64,000 nucleotides of DNA from Acrasis kona (GCA_026419775.2 JAOPGA020001439.1:1-64000); one strand, 5' to 3'. Shown: positions 11,263 through 22,414, counted from the stretch's first letter. Notes: generated by a model from the letters alone, not told the origin. Program-made: numbers and translations.

Positions 11263-11344
11263 TGGACATGTAGGGGATTGAACCCTAGACCTTTTGCATG
11301 CGAAGCAAACACTCTATAACTTAGAACCACTGAGTTACATGCCC
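11263..11344 (-). tRNA. tRNA-Ala (CGC) with enlarged D-loop
   Basis: The acceptor stem GGGCATG pairs with CATGTCC (one G-T), the discriminator is A, the anticodon stem-loop is TTTGC-TTCGCAT-GCAAA (anticodon CGC), and the T arm is TAGGG/CCCTA with loop TTCAATC. The D stem ACTC/GAGT encloses 17 nt instead of the usual 7-8. Removing ten of these, about 11317-11326, leaves exactly the standard AGTGGTA loop. The gene is 82 nt, against 72 for a typical member. It is either a functional tRNA with an ectopic D-loop insertion or intron, or a tRNA pseudogene. Confidence 0.85.
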
Positions 11345-11525
11345 TTACAAAATAACTATAAATTATTATTAACAGTATTATTTTTAGAATGGTTATGAAG
11401 TATTCTCAACATCAGCGACGACGAACGATTGTAAGCTATCGCTTAACTTTGAATATACGTAGATGCTGTTGCTATATCCTAAAAACAATCTAATTTAAAA
11501 AATTACACTTTTATTTTACATATTA

Positions 11526-14500
11526 TCAACCCTTTTTAAGTTGACTTTTCAACTTGTCGTTCTCTGCAACCAACAATTTGTTCTCCTTGTACACTCTATT
11601 CAAATTATTCTGCATGTCATCAATTTCACTAAAAAATCCATCATCAAATTGCGACAAATCAACTTCTAATTTCTCCTTTTCTTTTTTTAATTTTTTATAA
11701 TCCTTTTGTAAATTTGATAATTCCAATGATAATTTATCATCTTGAATTGATGACGATGTAGCCATTCTCATTTGCATTTCCAATTCATCCCGCTCTTGTT
11801 TGACCCTATCTAATTCCAACTGCAAATGATTCACTTTGGTAGAAGACAATGGCTGTACAACAATAGGCGTCAATTGTTGTTGATTTGATAATTGTTGATT
11901 CAAATCTTGATTTTGTTTATTTGCCTTTTCCAACAAATCTTGAACTGATTCAAGAGCATTCATCTTGTTTGTTAATTGTTGTCTCAAATCATTCAACATT
12001 TGATTCAATTTCAATTCCACATCTTTTGATTTGTTCAACTCTACATTCAAATCCTTGACCTCATCTCTCAAATTCAATTCTCTTCTCTTTTCATTGTAAT
12101 CCACCGATTTATCCAATTGACTTTTATTCTTCTTCATGACTTGTAAGTCATTTTCAAGAATTTGATTTTGAGTATTTAAATGTTGAATTCTTGACTCTAA
12201 TTGTTTCACCTCCATTTGATATTTTTTATTATTATTCATTAATTCTTTATTGAGTTCTGTTATTTTATGTAATTGTTCAGAGTGTTGATTTTGTTTTTTG
12301 ATAAATTGATTCAAATCAATATTTTCTGATTTTAATTGAGAATTAATTAATTTTAATGATTTATTTTCCTTGATGATTTCCATGTGTTTTTTATTACTTA
12401 TGAATGTTTTTTGGTTGTTATTTAATTTATCAATTACTCTCTTCATGGCCACAATGATTGATTCCAAATATTGAGAATCATGATTTGAAGATTTTGAATC
12501 AGAATGGGATGCATGATTTTGATGAGGATGATCCGGCAGTATACTTGATATAATGTTATTGATGTTGACATGAATATCATGTTGTTCATATTTGCGCATA
12601 AACTCTTCTTGAATATTTGTAATCAATGATAAATCCTCTACTCTTGATTTTAATTGTAAAATCTTAATGTCCACATGATTCAAATCAAATTTCAAATTTA
12701 GATTCTCCTTCTTTTTTTCAAACAACTCCAATTCTAGTGATTTTATTTTTGATTGGATTTCATTTGAATCAGAATGTTGATTTTCATGATGAGAATTGGA
12801 TTGATTTTGTAAATCTAAAATCAAAGCATCTTTTTCAACTGTGATGGTCCTTTGTAAAGAAGCTACTTGATTTTCCAAATCATAAATCTTTTCTTTTAAT
12901 GATTTCACATCAAGTATATTCTCATATTGAATTTTCATTTCTGAAATTGATTTTGAAGGAATCACTGTTGATGATGATTGATTTGATTTGGCGATGGATT
13001 CCATTTTTGATTCCAATTGTTGAATTTGAATTTTTAAATGATCAATCATGACATTACGTTCTTGGATGGTAGAATTCAATTGTTGAATTTTAATCTTGTT
13101 TGATTCTAATTTCAGCTCATAATCAGAATCATGTACTGGAATGGATGATGATTTACTGGTGCTCATCAACATTTCATTCTTGATTAATTCCATTTGATAA
13201 TTTGATTCTTTAATTTTGGTTGATAACTTCAATTCCTCATCTTTCCATCCCAATTCATTTAATTTACATTTTTGAATTTGTAAATGAAATGCATCTCTCT
13301 CATCATTAACATCTTGTAATTGTTTTTTGAAATTCAAAATCAATTCTTGTTTTTCCTTGTTGTACTTTACAACATTATCCTGTACTTGATTTTCCAATTT
13401 CATAATCAATTTTCTATATTCAGAAATGCGCAATTCCAAATTTTGTTTTTCCTTTTCCATCTTCTCCATCTCTCTCCTTGTTGCATTTGTGTTTTGATTG
13501 ATGGTTAGGACCTGAATGCGTTTTTCTAATTCTTGAATTGTTTTTTGTGATTTGATAGATTGAAATTGAGATGTAGCATGTGCATGTGGCAAATCATTCT
13601 TGTAAGAATCTAATTCTTGATTCAATTTATCTTTTTGTTTGGATAATGATTTGATTTTATCGCAATGCATTTCAATTGTTTTTTGTTTCTTTTCACATTC
13701 CTTTTTGAGTGATTCCAATTCATTTGTAATTTGATTCAAATTGGATTCACATGCATTTAATTCCAAACGACATGCGTCCAAATCAGATTTGTATTTTTTT
13801 GATTGGGTCGATAAATCTCTCGTTTTTTCTTGTACCATCTTGACGACTCGATCGTCGTCTTGTTCCGTAAAGTGTTTATCTCGAATGGTAATCTTTTTTT
13901 CGGAATCTACTAATTTCGCGGTGAGTTCCAACACTGCTCTTTCCAAATTGGTAATCTTTTCTTTTTGTGCATGAGATGGATTTTGATTGGCCATTGTTGA
14001 TTTTTGAATGGAATTGGATAATTGATTTGCTCTTTTTACTTCTTGTTGTAATTGTTGAATTTGATCGGATTGTTGATTTTTGATTTTTGATTCCGATTCT
14101 AATTCTTGTTCGAGTTGAGATTTGATTTTGGTGAATTGATTCTTTTGTTGATCCAAATGTAAATGTAATTGATGTTGGAAATCTTTGGCGCTCTTCGTGA
14201 CTTGTTGTGATAGTTCGGTAATTTTTTTTTGTAACGACTGAATGGTTTGATTCGATTTTGATTCCAATTCTTCCATTTCCTTCTTGTTTTGTTTGATCAT
14301 TTCTTCGACTTGTTCGAAGGGTAATCCTGGAGCGGGTAATTCAACCGATTGATCTTGTTGTTCCAATTCTGACATTTTTGATTTGATTTTTGTGACCACT
14401 TGATCTGTTTTTTCTAATAGTCTCTTGTTTAATTTTGAAATTTCTTCTTGTGATTGTTTTTTGAGATGGATGATTTGGTCGCGCGCTTCTTCCAATTGAG

Positions 14501-16507
14501 TTTCTAATCGTTTGATGGAATGATCTTTTTGGTCGATCAGTAATCCATAAGAGTCGATGGTTCGTTTGATGTTTTCGTTTTGTTTGTTGAGCGAATCTGT
14601 CTCGTGTTGTGTGATTTCCTTTTCCTTGTTCATGAGTCGGCTGATTGTGTTTTTTAATTCTTGAATGTGTTCGTCGGAATGGTCATTGTGTTTGATTTGC
14701 TCTTGTAATTTATCGATTTGATCATTGAGGCGTTGGATGCTGATTTCCCCTTCTTGTACCTTTTGTTTTTGTCGCATCACTTCCTCGCATTCGTCATGAT
14801 ACTTGTTGTTCATGAGTAGGAGTTCTTGTTCGATGGCCATAATGTCTTCCCTCTTGACAGTGGACGAAATGTGATTTGGTGCCGCTTGGTGCTGGCTGTT
14901 GGTAACATGCCTGGCTAATTCTTCATCCAACTCCTTTTTAAATCGATTACGAACAGATTCCATCGTCTCAAGGTCATGGCGTAACTGTGCAATGGTTTCG
15001 TCTCTCTTATTCAAAATCTCTTTTCCATGGTCAATGTGATGTTGTGATTCTTCGACTCTGGCCTTGAGCACTTGAACAGAATGGTTGGAACGTTGTAAAT
15101 CATTATTTAATTCAATCTCTCGCAAATCACAAGCACGTATCCTATCCGATAATGCAACAATATGTTCATCCTTTTCGGACAAATCAATTTCAAGTTGTTG
15201 TATTTTTAGTTTCTGTATCTGTAGTTTGGATTTTGTTTTTTGTTGCAAGCTCTTTGTGCTTAAATACTCCTCGTTTAACTCATCCAATATCTTTGATTCG
15301 ACTTCATGTCCACTAACACTCTCCTCGAGCTTTTTAATTAATTCATTCTGTCTAATTACTTTATCCTCTAATTGTTTCAAATGAATGGCCTGATAATCTG
15401 ATTCGAGTTTTTGTGTCAATTCAGCTACTTGAATGTTGGCCTTGTATAGCTTTGCGCTGACGTCGTCCATCGAGTTGATTTTCAATTTCTGCTCATCTAC
15501 TCTTACTTGTAGACCAGCGCGTGCATTTTCCAACTCAATGATGGTCGCATCTCTTTCTTTGATTGTACTTTTCAACTTTTCAATTGTTGCATTTTGAGAT
15601 TGTAAATTAGAAATGTTCATTTTCAAATCTTCAATTTTTGTATTTAGTTGATTAACTTGTTGTTGATGTTCTTTTTGAAGTTTGGAAATTTCTTTGCTGT
15701 TATCGACTACATTGGAGCTACTGATTTCTGGTCGTACTATTGTTTGAGCTTTAGCATTTTGATTCTTCAAGCTAACTATTTGTTTGTTCAGCTCTTCTAT
15801 TTGATTTTTAAGGTCATAGTTGTCTTCGCTCAATTGTTTGTTTTTTGGTGAATTAAACTCTTGTGACCGCATGTTAATGGAGGTGGTGGTGAATTTTACT
15901 TCCATTGACTAGAATGTTAAAAACGCTTGACGTTAAAGAGAGTCAGTTACCCTAATCTGTTCCAGTAGTTTTTCCACGTGCTTGTGCTCTTTTAGGTATC
16001 TATCCTTGTAGTCGTCCATCTCTCCACTTCTCAACTTCAATTGCTCATTGAGATAGGTAATTTCTTGGCGCTGCTTAATCATTCCTTCTCCGCTTTCAAG
16101 AGATTTGATTCGACTTCTCAACGTAAGTATTTCTTGTTCACGTTTCTTCTTCTCTAAATCGAGCTTGTTAAAATCATCTTCTAGGTCATCACACTCTTGC
16201 GCATAGTTATCGCTTTCGGATTTATACAATCTACAACGTGTGTTGATAATAACGTTGCGTTGGGTGCTTACTCGATAATAGCTTGACTAACACGAAACAG
16301 TCTATCTACATTTTTATATACAAAATCCTCCCTGTTAAAGTTGTATTTTATGATGGAAGAACTTAATCTCTCCAACTTCTCGACTTGGTCATCACGATCT
16401 TCTTTAACATTCCCATAGACTGCATCCAGATCAATGTCATTGATTTTATCCCATTCTATTCTCTCAGCTTTGATTGTCAGGAAATTCACCTCAAAAGCAT
16501 CACCCAT
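11526..16507 (-). CDS. CEP290: CEP290-like transition-zone coiled-coil protein
   Basis: Three exons (16272-16507, 15951-16230, 11526-15908; introns 41 and 42 nt) give 1632 residues. Nearly the whole protein is heptad-rich coiled coil with high Lys/Glu/Gln. Two end regions identify it. Residues 15-80 (IEWDKINDIDLD ... VDRLFRVSQAII) match the CEP290 N terminus. The extreme C terminus (FDDGFFSEIDDMQ followed by a KENKLLVAENDKL block) matches the FDPSFFEEIEDL tail of CEP290. CEP290 bridges microtubules and membrane in the ciliary transition zone. This copy is about two thirds the length of the roughly 2480-residue human protein, with internal coiled-coil loss. In an amoeboflagellate it would act when flagella are assembled. 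Annotation rests on the end motifs; the middle is too generic to align by eye. Confidence 0.82.
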
Positions 16508-17478
16508 CCACCGGTTCGTAAAACTAAAAAAACAGCGGGTTGACCGTGAGAATTATACGAAAAGTCTTTAGGGTGAGAGGTCTACATTTTACCAGGATAT
16601 AATGGCTGTCATAAATTGGTTCATGAATTGAGGAGCAGGACAACAAACATTGAATACCAATACTGAGTGCTCTGGTGAGTTACCAAAAATGTATCGGGGA
16701 AGTTTGTACGATTTAATAAAATCCATCAAGAAAAAATAAAAGTACTTTGATGGACCTTAAATAACGAAGGAGCATGGAAAATAGACATTTCGCTACGCTT
16801 TAAACCAAGATAGTGGGATATCTCGAGTTCAAATTAACGAATTCGTTAACGAATTTGACCTTAAGCGCCAACATCAACAATCTCTTGTTAAAAATATGAG
16901 CTATTGTACTTAATGAATGTGGGGATTTTTAAGGTGAGGATTTCATGGACCAGAATGATATGAAGATCATGATAATTAATTTTTGAAAGTACATTTTTTT
17001 CGAAAGAAGCTTAATGGCATGGTCACATCATTTACATCATTCGTCAATATAATCAACTACCAAACAATTAAATAGTAGGGCATTTGAACAACTCAACTTG
17101 TAAATTTGATTCACTACATTGTACCAAAACCAATGGTGTAAAACTTTGTAATCCAATATTTATTTCATCTTTGATCTTTGGAAATTCATTTATAAATAGT
17201 GAGCGTCACCATTAATATTTTGTTCCAAAGAATTAAGGTCAGAAAGGTGAATAAAAAAACACATCAGCGGATATCCTTCTCGCTGCAATGCTGTTAATCG
17301 AGGAAAAACATCAAGATAAAGAAGTCGGATAATTAAATTCAACAATGTTTACAAATTTGAGAAAAATAAGACTCATTAAGTGGCTATCCCGACCACGGAT
17401 TTCTAACTTCCAAAATAGATATTTTCCTTTAGTTATAAAATGTGTCAAATCTATCTGGATCTTCTCCATTTCTAGTGT
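16508..17478. other. Gene-free AT-rich spacer
   Basis: About 970 bases between CEP290 and the first CHASE receptor. No open frame of note, tRNA or clear repeat was seen. It marks the start of the accessory region. Confidence 0.5.
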
Positions 17479-17489
17479 GACGTTTGATT
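17479..17489 (+). promoter_or_regulatory. Upstream motif GACGTTTGATT, receptor copy 1
   Basis: This 11-mer lies 59 nt before the ATG of receptor copy 1. The same or a near-identical motif sits 59-72 nt upstream of each of the four receptor starts, while much of the surrounding DNA differs. It could be a shared promoter element or simply retained ancestry. Confidence 0.4.
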
Positions 17490-17548
17490 GATAAAATGTT
17501 CTGATGTTTCCACGATAAACGGTACTGTGTTAAAACATTTAAAACAGG

Positions 17549-19198
17549 ATGACAGAGCTACAGAATGTGGTGGTAGCACGTAATGACCACTCTACTGATA
17601 GTATATCGTCCAAAGAAGGGAGTACAAGTTCAGGGGGCAAACTTGACAGACAAATAAGACTTCTCAACAAGTTGACGCCGATTGATGGAGTATTTGCGGC
17701 AGTTGGTATTCTTATACTAATAGTTTGTCTGGTAGGAGGCCTTACGGGATATTTTGTTATGCAAACAAACTTCAGAGACATGGCGCTTGCAGAGTTCGCA
17801 CTCGAATCTCAAGACTTTCAAACAACGATAAATGCCAACATTAAAAGAGTTACCAACGATCTCATAGTGCTCCAAACGGGTCTTCAAGTATTTGGAAGCA
17901 TGAACTATTATACAAAATTCGTTCCCCTTGTCTCATCTCTTGCCTCCATGGATAGATTCGACAATGGGTCATTCGCTATGCCGGAGTACTTAACCGTGCT
18001 TGCGTATGTAGAGATTGTTCCATTCAACAATCAATCTACCTATCTATCAACAATACAATCATGGGGAGGACCTTTTGCGAACGTTAAGAGTATAAATACA
18101 GCGAGTGGTTCTGGACCAGACATTGTTCGTCCAAATTATTATGCAATCACATTGAAATACCCTCTTGATGACACCATCGGAAGGAATTCTGCGTCGGACC
18201 CAGTAAGAAACGAGACCTTAACTAACGCATACAATACACAAACCATACAGGTTTCAAATAAAACTGTATTTTTGGGAGACACACAATCCGGGATTATAGT
18301 TTTCGCTCCTGTCGTTAGAGACAACGTTACTGTTGGTTTTGTTTCTGCCAATTTTTATCTTTCGAGGTTACTTCAGGTTTCCTTTCCTCTGGGTACTCAA
18401 CACGGAATTGTGATGTTAGATTCAGATAACACTGTTATGGCTGTTACAACAAAAGATCTCCCCATGTGCACCAATGACTGTGAAAAAGTAAAATACCAAG
18501 ATATAAGAAAGTATCTGAACGGAGATGTAATGCACAATGAGTCAATCACTGTCGAAATGTATAATAAAAAATACAAACTAATATACATTTCTAATGCAGC
18601 GTATGAGGATAACCTGAAGATCATACCACTCTGTGTATGTCTTATTGGTATGTTAGTAGCAGAGATATTATTGGTACTTTTGTATGGATACAGAAGAGTC
18701 ATTGTTGCAAAGAGAGTTCAGGATTTAACAAAACACAGAGTTGAGGTACTAGAAGCACATCGATCTAAACTTGCATCATTGTTAAAGAAATCAGTCAAGA
18801 GCGAATCTAAATCAAGAAGCATCATTAACTCTATTCCAGATCTTGTCATTGTGATCGACAGATTAGGGAAGATCATGCAGACCAACAACAGCTTTGATAA
18901 TTATTTTTCTTATAACGAACAAGAATGGAATCTAGGAGTAAACATAAGTACCATCCTTGTTGATTTTACGCCAAACTTTTATGAAACAACATCAGAGGAC
19001 ACAGTCATCGAAACAAACATTACACTTCGAGATTACACAACAAAAAAAGCAGAAGTCAAGGTTGCCAGCATAAATGGAGACGAAGTAGAAACAACTCCGA
19101 TAACACCATTCGCTGTCGAAAAAAGTCTGCAAGTACAAAAGCAAGAAAATGAAGACGACGATGAAGCTTATGTAATTCTAATACGAGTGAAACATTAA
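17549..19198 (+). CDS. CHASE-PAS membrane receptor, copy 1
   Basis: An intronless frame of 549 residues. Order: a Ser-rich cytosolic N terminus (1-45), transmembrane helix 1 (about 50-70, VFAAVGILILIVCL), a CHASE-type extracellular sensor domain (about 75-330, with several N-glycosylation sites and the segment VVRDNVTVGFVSANFYLS), helix 2 (about 358-378), a short coiled coil (RVQDLTKHRVEVLEAHRSKL), and a PAS-like domain starting at SIINSIPDLVIVIDR. An acidic tail ends in DEAYVILIRVKH. CHASE domains sense small ligands in histidine kinases and cyclases. Here no kinase, cyclase or phosphodiesterase follows, so output must be by dimerisation or by a partner protein. It is the most isolated of the four paralogs, 5.7 kb from the next. 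Confidence 0.8.
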   Translation: MTELQNVVVARNDHSTDSISSKEGSTSSGGKLDRQIRLLNKLTPIDGVFAAVGILILIVCLVGGLTGYFVMQTNFRDMALAEFALESQDFQTTINANIKRVTNDLIVLQTGLQVFGSMNYYTKFVPLVSSLASMDRFDNGSFAMPEYLTVLAYVEIVPFNNQSTYLSTIQSWGGPFANVKSINTASGSGPDIVRPNYYAITLKYPLDDTIGRNSASDPVRNETLTNAYNTQTIQVSNKTVFLGDTQSGIIVFAPVVRDNVTVGFVSANFYLSRLLQVSFPLGTQHGIVMLDSDNTVMAVTTKDLPMCTNDCEKVKYQDIRKYLNGDVMHNESITVEMYNKKYKLIYISNAAYEDNLKIIPLCVCLIGMLVAEILLVLLYGYRRVIVAKRVQDLTKHRVEVLEAHRSKLASLLKKSVKSESKSRSIINSIPDLVIVIDRLGKIMQTNNSFDNYFSYNEQEWNLGVNISTILVDFTPNFYETTSEDTVIETNITLRDYTTKKAEVKVASINGDEVETTPITPFAVEKSLQVQKQENEDDDEAYVILIRVKH

Positions 19199-19634
19199 AC
19201 TAGTTTATTTTTGTAATTATTTATACCTAAATTACCCAAAGGTGCTTTTAACATGTGAAACAGAGTTATTTGAAGGTGAGATCTTGGACAAAGAAAGCAC
19301 TACATGGGTTAAAAAAGTATAATGCTTTAACATTCTGATTTGGCAATTTAATAGATCATCACATACACACAGAAACCGTGTTTTTTATTTATAGAGAGTA
19401 AAAATGGTTTACTTTCTACTTGCATTCGATCATCTCTCATTATCTTACAACCATTTTTCACTGAGAGGAATTTTTTTGACTCGTTTCAGTCCGTCTAGTG
19501 TTTGTAACGATATCTCTGGCTATTCTAGAATGATGCTTAAAGTGGAGAAAAGACGTGATTTTGACGAGTACGTTGACTAATCACCTTTCAAACGCTTCAA
19601 AATCAAAATTCCATCAACAACAAAACGATCAAGC
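19199..19634. other. Intergenic stretch with no gene seen
   Basis: About 435 AT-rich bases between receptor copy 1 and the ADP-ribosyltransferase-like gene. I looked for a cyclase or kinase remnant after the receptor stop codon and saw none. Confidence 0.45.
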
Positions 19635-20327
19635 ATGCTCCGTACCATCGTTCTGTTAGCACTCTTACTTACTGCTTCATTTGCGGTTTGTTGTGTGAGT
19701 GAGATGAAGAAGATCAAGAGTTACAAAACAGAGATGGACATGCCAGAGTACAGGGGCTGTATGAACGATGTAAATCCAGCCGTCCAAAGAAAAATAGATA
19801 ATGCAGTGGCAGCGCACCAAGGCCTAACGAAAAAACAAGCCTGCGCAGTTTTTGCATACACCGGTAGTGATTATGGTATTGTTAACTGTTATTATAGAAC
19901 CAAAGGGCTGCCAAAATCGAAAACTGTATTTCCTAAATGGCTAGAACAATTTACAAAACTGCTTACCCAAGGTTTATCTAAATTCCCCGTCCATCAGGGT
20001 AAAGTCTATCGTTATGCTCATCCAGTATCTTTGAAGAAGGGAGACAGGCTCAAAAACTTGAGCTACCTGTCGACATCCGTCTCCGACCACCAGATCAATG
20101 AAAAAAAGACTGGCAACCATAAAAATCTGCTGCTCACAATAGAGGTTGAACACGAGAATGAGATCACTGCTGTCTCAAAATTTGCGAACGAAAAAGAGAT
20201 TCTCATCAAGCCATACGAGTGCTTCAAGGTCGTTAGTGTGGGAGCAAAGGTTAGGGGCAAGAATTGGACCGAAGCCTCTCTGGAGAGAGATGAATGCGAT
20301 GGCACAGAGAAAACCAACGCTCTGTAA
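19635..20327 (+). CDS. Secreted mono-ADP-ribosyltransferase-like protein
   Basis: An intronless frame of 230 residues. It begins with a signal peptide (MLRTIVLLALLLTASFAV) and has several Cys that could form disulfides. The order of motifs fits the R-S-E class of ADP-ribosyltransferases: an Arg in GKVYRYAHPV (about residue 123), an STS triplet in LSYLSTSVSD (about 144) and an E-x-E in ANEKEILI (about 185). An ExE pair suggests arginine-directed transfer, if the enzyme is active. Such folds occur in animal ectoenzymes and in bacterial effectors; which is nearer here needs a profile search. It lies in the gene-poor accessory zone. The family call comes from three short motifs and the spacing, so it is moderate. 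Confidence 0.62.
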   Translation: MLRTIVLLALLLTASFAVCCVSEMKKIKSYKTEMDMPEYRGCMNDVNPAVQRKIDNAVAAHQGLTKKQACAVFAYTGSDYGIVNCYYRTKGLPKSKTVFPKWLEQFTKLLTQGLSKFPVHQGKVYRYAHPVSLKKGDRLKNLSYLSTSVSDHQINEKKTGNHKNLLLTIEVEHENEITAVSKFANEKEILIKPYECFKVVSVGAKVRGKNWTEASLERDECDGTEKTNAL

Positions 20328-20567
20328 GTTCATTTTGTACTCAGATTATGTAATTTTATTATAAATGGACTTTTCAACTTTGATTCAAACAATTTGGCTT
20401 GTGCATGTCTCAGTACAATAAGTTTGTCTTCACCTCTTGACAATTATACAACAACACTGGCTTGAAAGGGCTGGAGCCGTTGTCATCTCTAAAAATATTC
20501 GGCACTAAGTTGTCGCCAGTTTAATTTTGTGTCATTGTTGAGATTTACTTGTCCCAGGCAATATCTC
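20328..20567. other. Spacer with no gene seen
   Basis: AT-rich sequence after the ADP-ribosyltransferase-like gene. Together with the fragment that follows and the sequence to 20839 it makes a 510-base stretch without an intact gene. Confidence 0.4.
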
Positions 20568-20682
20568 TTAGACTGCCATCTGGGTATTGGTGCCCAAAAT
20601 TTATTTTGACTTCAATCCACTCTTTATATACTGCTGTGATGGTGTGTGAAGTTTCAATCAATTTTATATTACCAATACGTCA
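20551..20682 (-). pseudogene. Possible gene fragment, unknown family
   Basis: The minus strand holds a short open stretch with plausible protein composition (AVYKEWIEVKINFGHQYPDG ... IAWDK, then stop). It has no start codon and is bounded upstream by an in-frame TGA. It may be the C-terminal end of a broken gene. I do not recognise the family, and its limits are approximate. Confidence 0.3.
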
Positions 20683-20839
20683 CTCTACAGGCGCTCAAAG
20701 GGATATGACAATTGGTGGTTTAAACAAGTGATTTTAAGTAATTTTAGACTTTCAGTTTCTGCTGTCCTGAGTAAGTGTTTGATTTTATAAACAATGTCGT
20801 TCAATAGGTACTTGACAACAAACAGAATTGTTTATTCGA

Positions 20840-21469
20840 TTACAATTCATCAGTTTGACCCTTTGGCTTTCTTGCATTGAAGTCATCCCATCCAATGTAG
20901 CCGTCTTGATCCAAATCTAGTGACTTGAAGTGAGCGTCAGTGTCCTTGGATTCATTGGCAGATAGACCATTGCTTAATGTTCTTACTTCTTGGGACAAGA
21001 ATTTCTTGAAGTCATCCAAAGTAATTCCCTTTTTGCTATCACTTGCAATAGAATCATACCATGCTCTTCTTGAATCGTCATTTCCGGGTACATCGTTAGC
21101 GTTGTTTACCACAGCGAAGTTGTCTCCACCCACGATGCACTTCTTACATGTTCCGTACAAAGGACCCAAGCAGGCAACACATGCAGCCTCAGCCACTCCA
21201 CTAGCACAAGCTGCGGCGCAGGTTGCAACTACACCAGCACATTTGAGCCATTCTCCTCCATCACAGTGAGTATTCTCACAAGCCTGATTACATCCGTCAT
21301 CACAGTTGCAACAGAAGATGTTGCACTTTCCGTTACCACCTATAATCCATTAGTTTACTAATGAGAAAAGTAACTTACAGCAGCCAAAGTTAGACTTTCT
21401 ATTGCAGCACACAGCGTTGACATAGGTAATAACCATCAACAGAGCAAGGAATAGAACGACTTTCATCAT
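20840..21469 (-). CDS. Secreted Cys-rich protein with one EF-hand
   Basis: Two exons (21379-21469 and 20840-21339; intron 39 nt) encode 196 residues. It opens with a signal peptide (MMKVVLFLALLMVITYVNA). The next 85 residues hold many cysteines in CC and CxxC pairs (for example CNIFCCNCDDGCNQAC), so a disulfide-knotted domain is likely. The C-terminal half has one degenerate helix-loop-helix (SKKGITLDDFKKFL) and one good calcium loop, DLDQDGYIGWDD, with Asp at position 12. No catalytic motif is seen. It is probably a secreted or vacuolar calcium-binding protein. The first exon and start are chosen because splicing restores the signal peptide. Confidence 0.72.
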
Positions 21470-21945
21470 TTGTTTTTGTTTGATATTTTGATAGGCTCAA
21501 CAAGATCTGGCTATTTATTCGAATTCTAACCACTAGGAAAAATCGATTTTGTATCGACTTTTATATACTTTTTAAACATCCTGATATCTTTCAAAACCGT
21601 CAGCTTCACCTTTTATGTCTTTGCAAGACTCTTCATTAAAATGAATTGTGTGGACAAGATTAGCGTCAGTGTCTTAAATCCTCCGTGGGAAAATTCTTAT
21701 CCGTTGGAATCTGATTGAAGTATAGGTATTACCAATCACAGACACCAATGATTTCCAACCGATTTCTGAAGGAGTCCAATCATAAAGATAGCATATCAGC
21801 AAAAATAATTTTTTAGACAATTATGTTTGGGCTTGTGGATGTATGTCTGTTTCACTTTCGCCCTCCCTAGATTTTGAAACAAGGGCATTGTAGCCCTTCC
21901 TTTTATTTTTAATCCTCCCGATCTTTAAATAATCCTGTTATTAGC
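21470..21945. other. Gene-free spacer
   Basis: About 475 bases with no convincing open frame on either strand. It precedes the transposase-like debris and may be part of the same decayed element, but I see no terminal repeats. Confidence 0.35.
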
Positions 21946-22291
21946 TCTGCAAACAAGATCACTTTGAGAGTGACGCACATTCACAGCAAGCATTGGCCAA
22001 CACGTATATACAATATAAACATCCCGTTATGTTCAATGGTGAACACCATTTACCAACCCCAGCACAATAATCAACATCAAATCCAGCAGGGCCAACAAGA
22101 AAGAGAAAAGAGGAAGGGGAAACTGTGTAGTATGCTACTGGTCGCAAAAGAAACAAGGAGTTCCAGTTGAAATCATTGTACGAGCAAGAAGCTGTTTTGG
22201 TTGTGATAAGTGTGGAAAATGTATGTGTAGGGCGTGCTTTGATTCCTTCAAGCATTGTGAATACACAGATTCAATAAAAAGTCTTGTGTAG
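21945..22291 (+). pseudogene. PiggyBac-like transposase C-terminal remnant
   Basis: Two adjoining plus-strand reading frames look like the tail of a PiggyBac-type transposase. One holds ALANTYIQYKHPVMFNG, similar to the NAYILY region. A second frame then has the basic KKEKRGRGNC stretch leading into a cysteine motif CVVC...CFGCDKCGKCMCRACFDSFKH, which resembles the C-terminal Cys-rich zinc-binding domain of that family. A frame change and stops separate the two parts and no start codon is present, so it is a broken fragment. The family call is from pattern only. Confidence 0.4.
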
Positions 22292-22414
22292 TCGTGTTTT
22301 TGTTTGTTCCTTATTGGGATGCCAAAACATGAGTCATTCGACTCATTGACTGCCAAATCAGAATCGGCGGGAGCTTGATTTGGCTAATTAAGTGTCCATT
22401 GTCTCAAACGAAAA

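Noticed and set aside
13741-13974. Plus-strand frames within the CEP290 gene (also 13320, 15085, 15648)
   Set aside because: They are the reverse of coiled-coil codons, rich in Phe/Ser/Leu, with no start context and no independent support.
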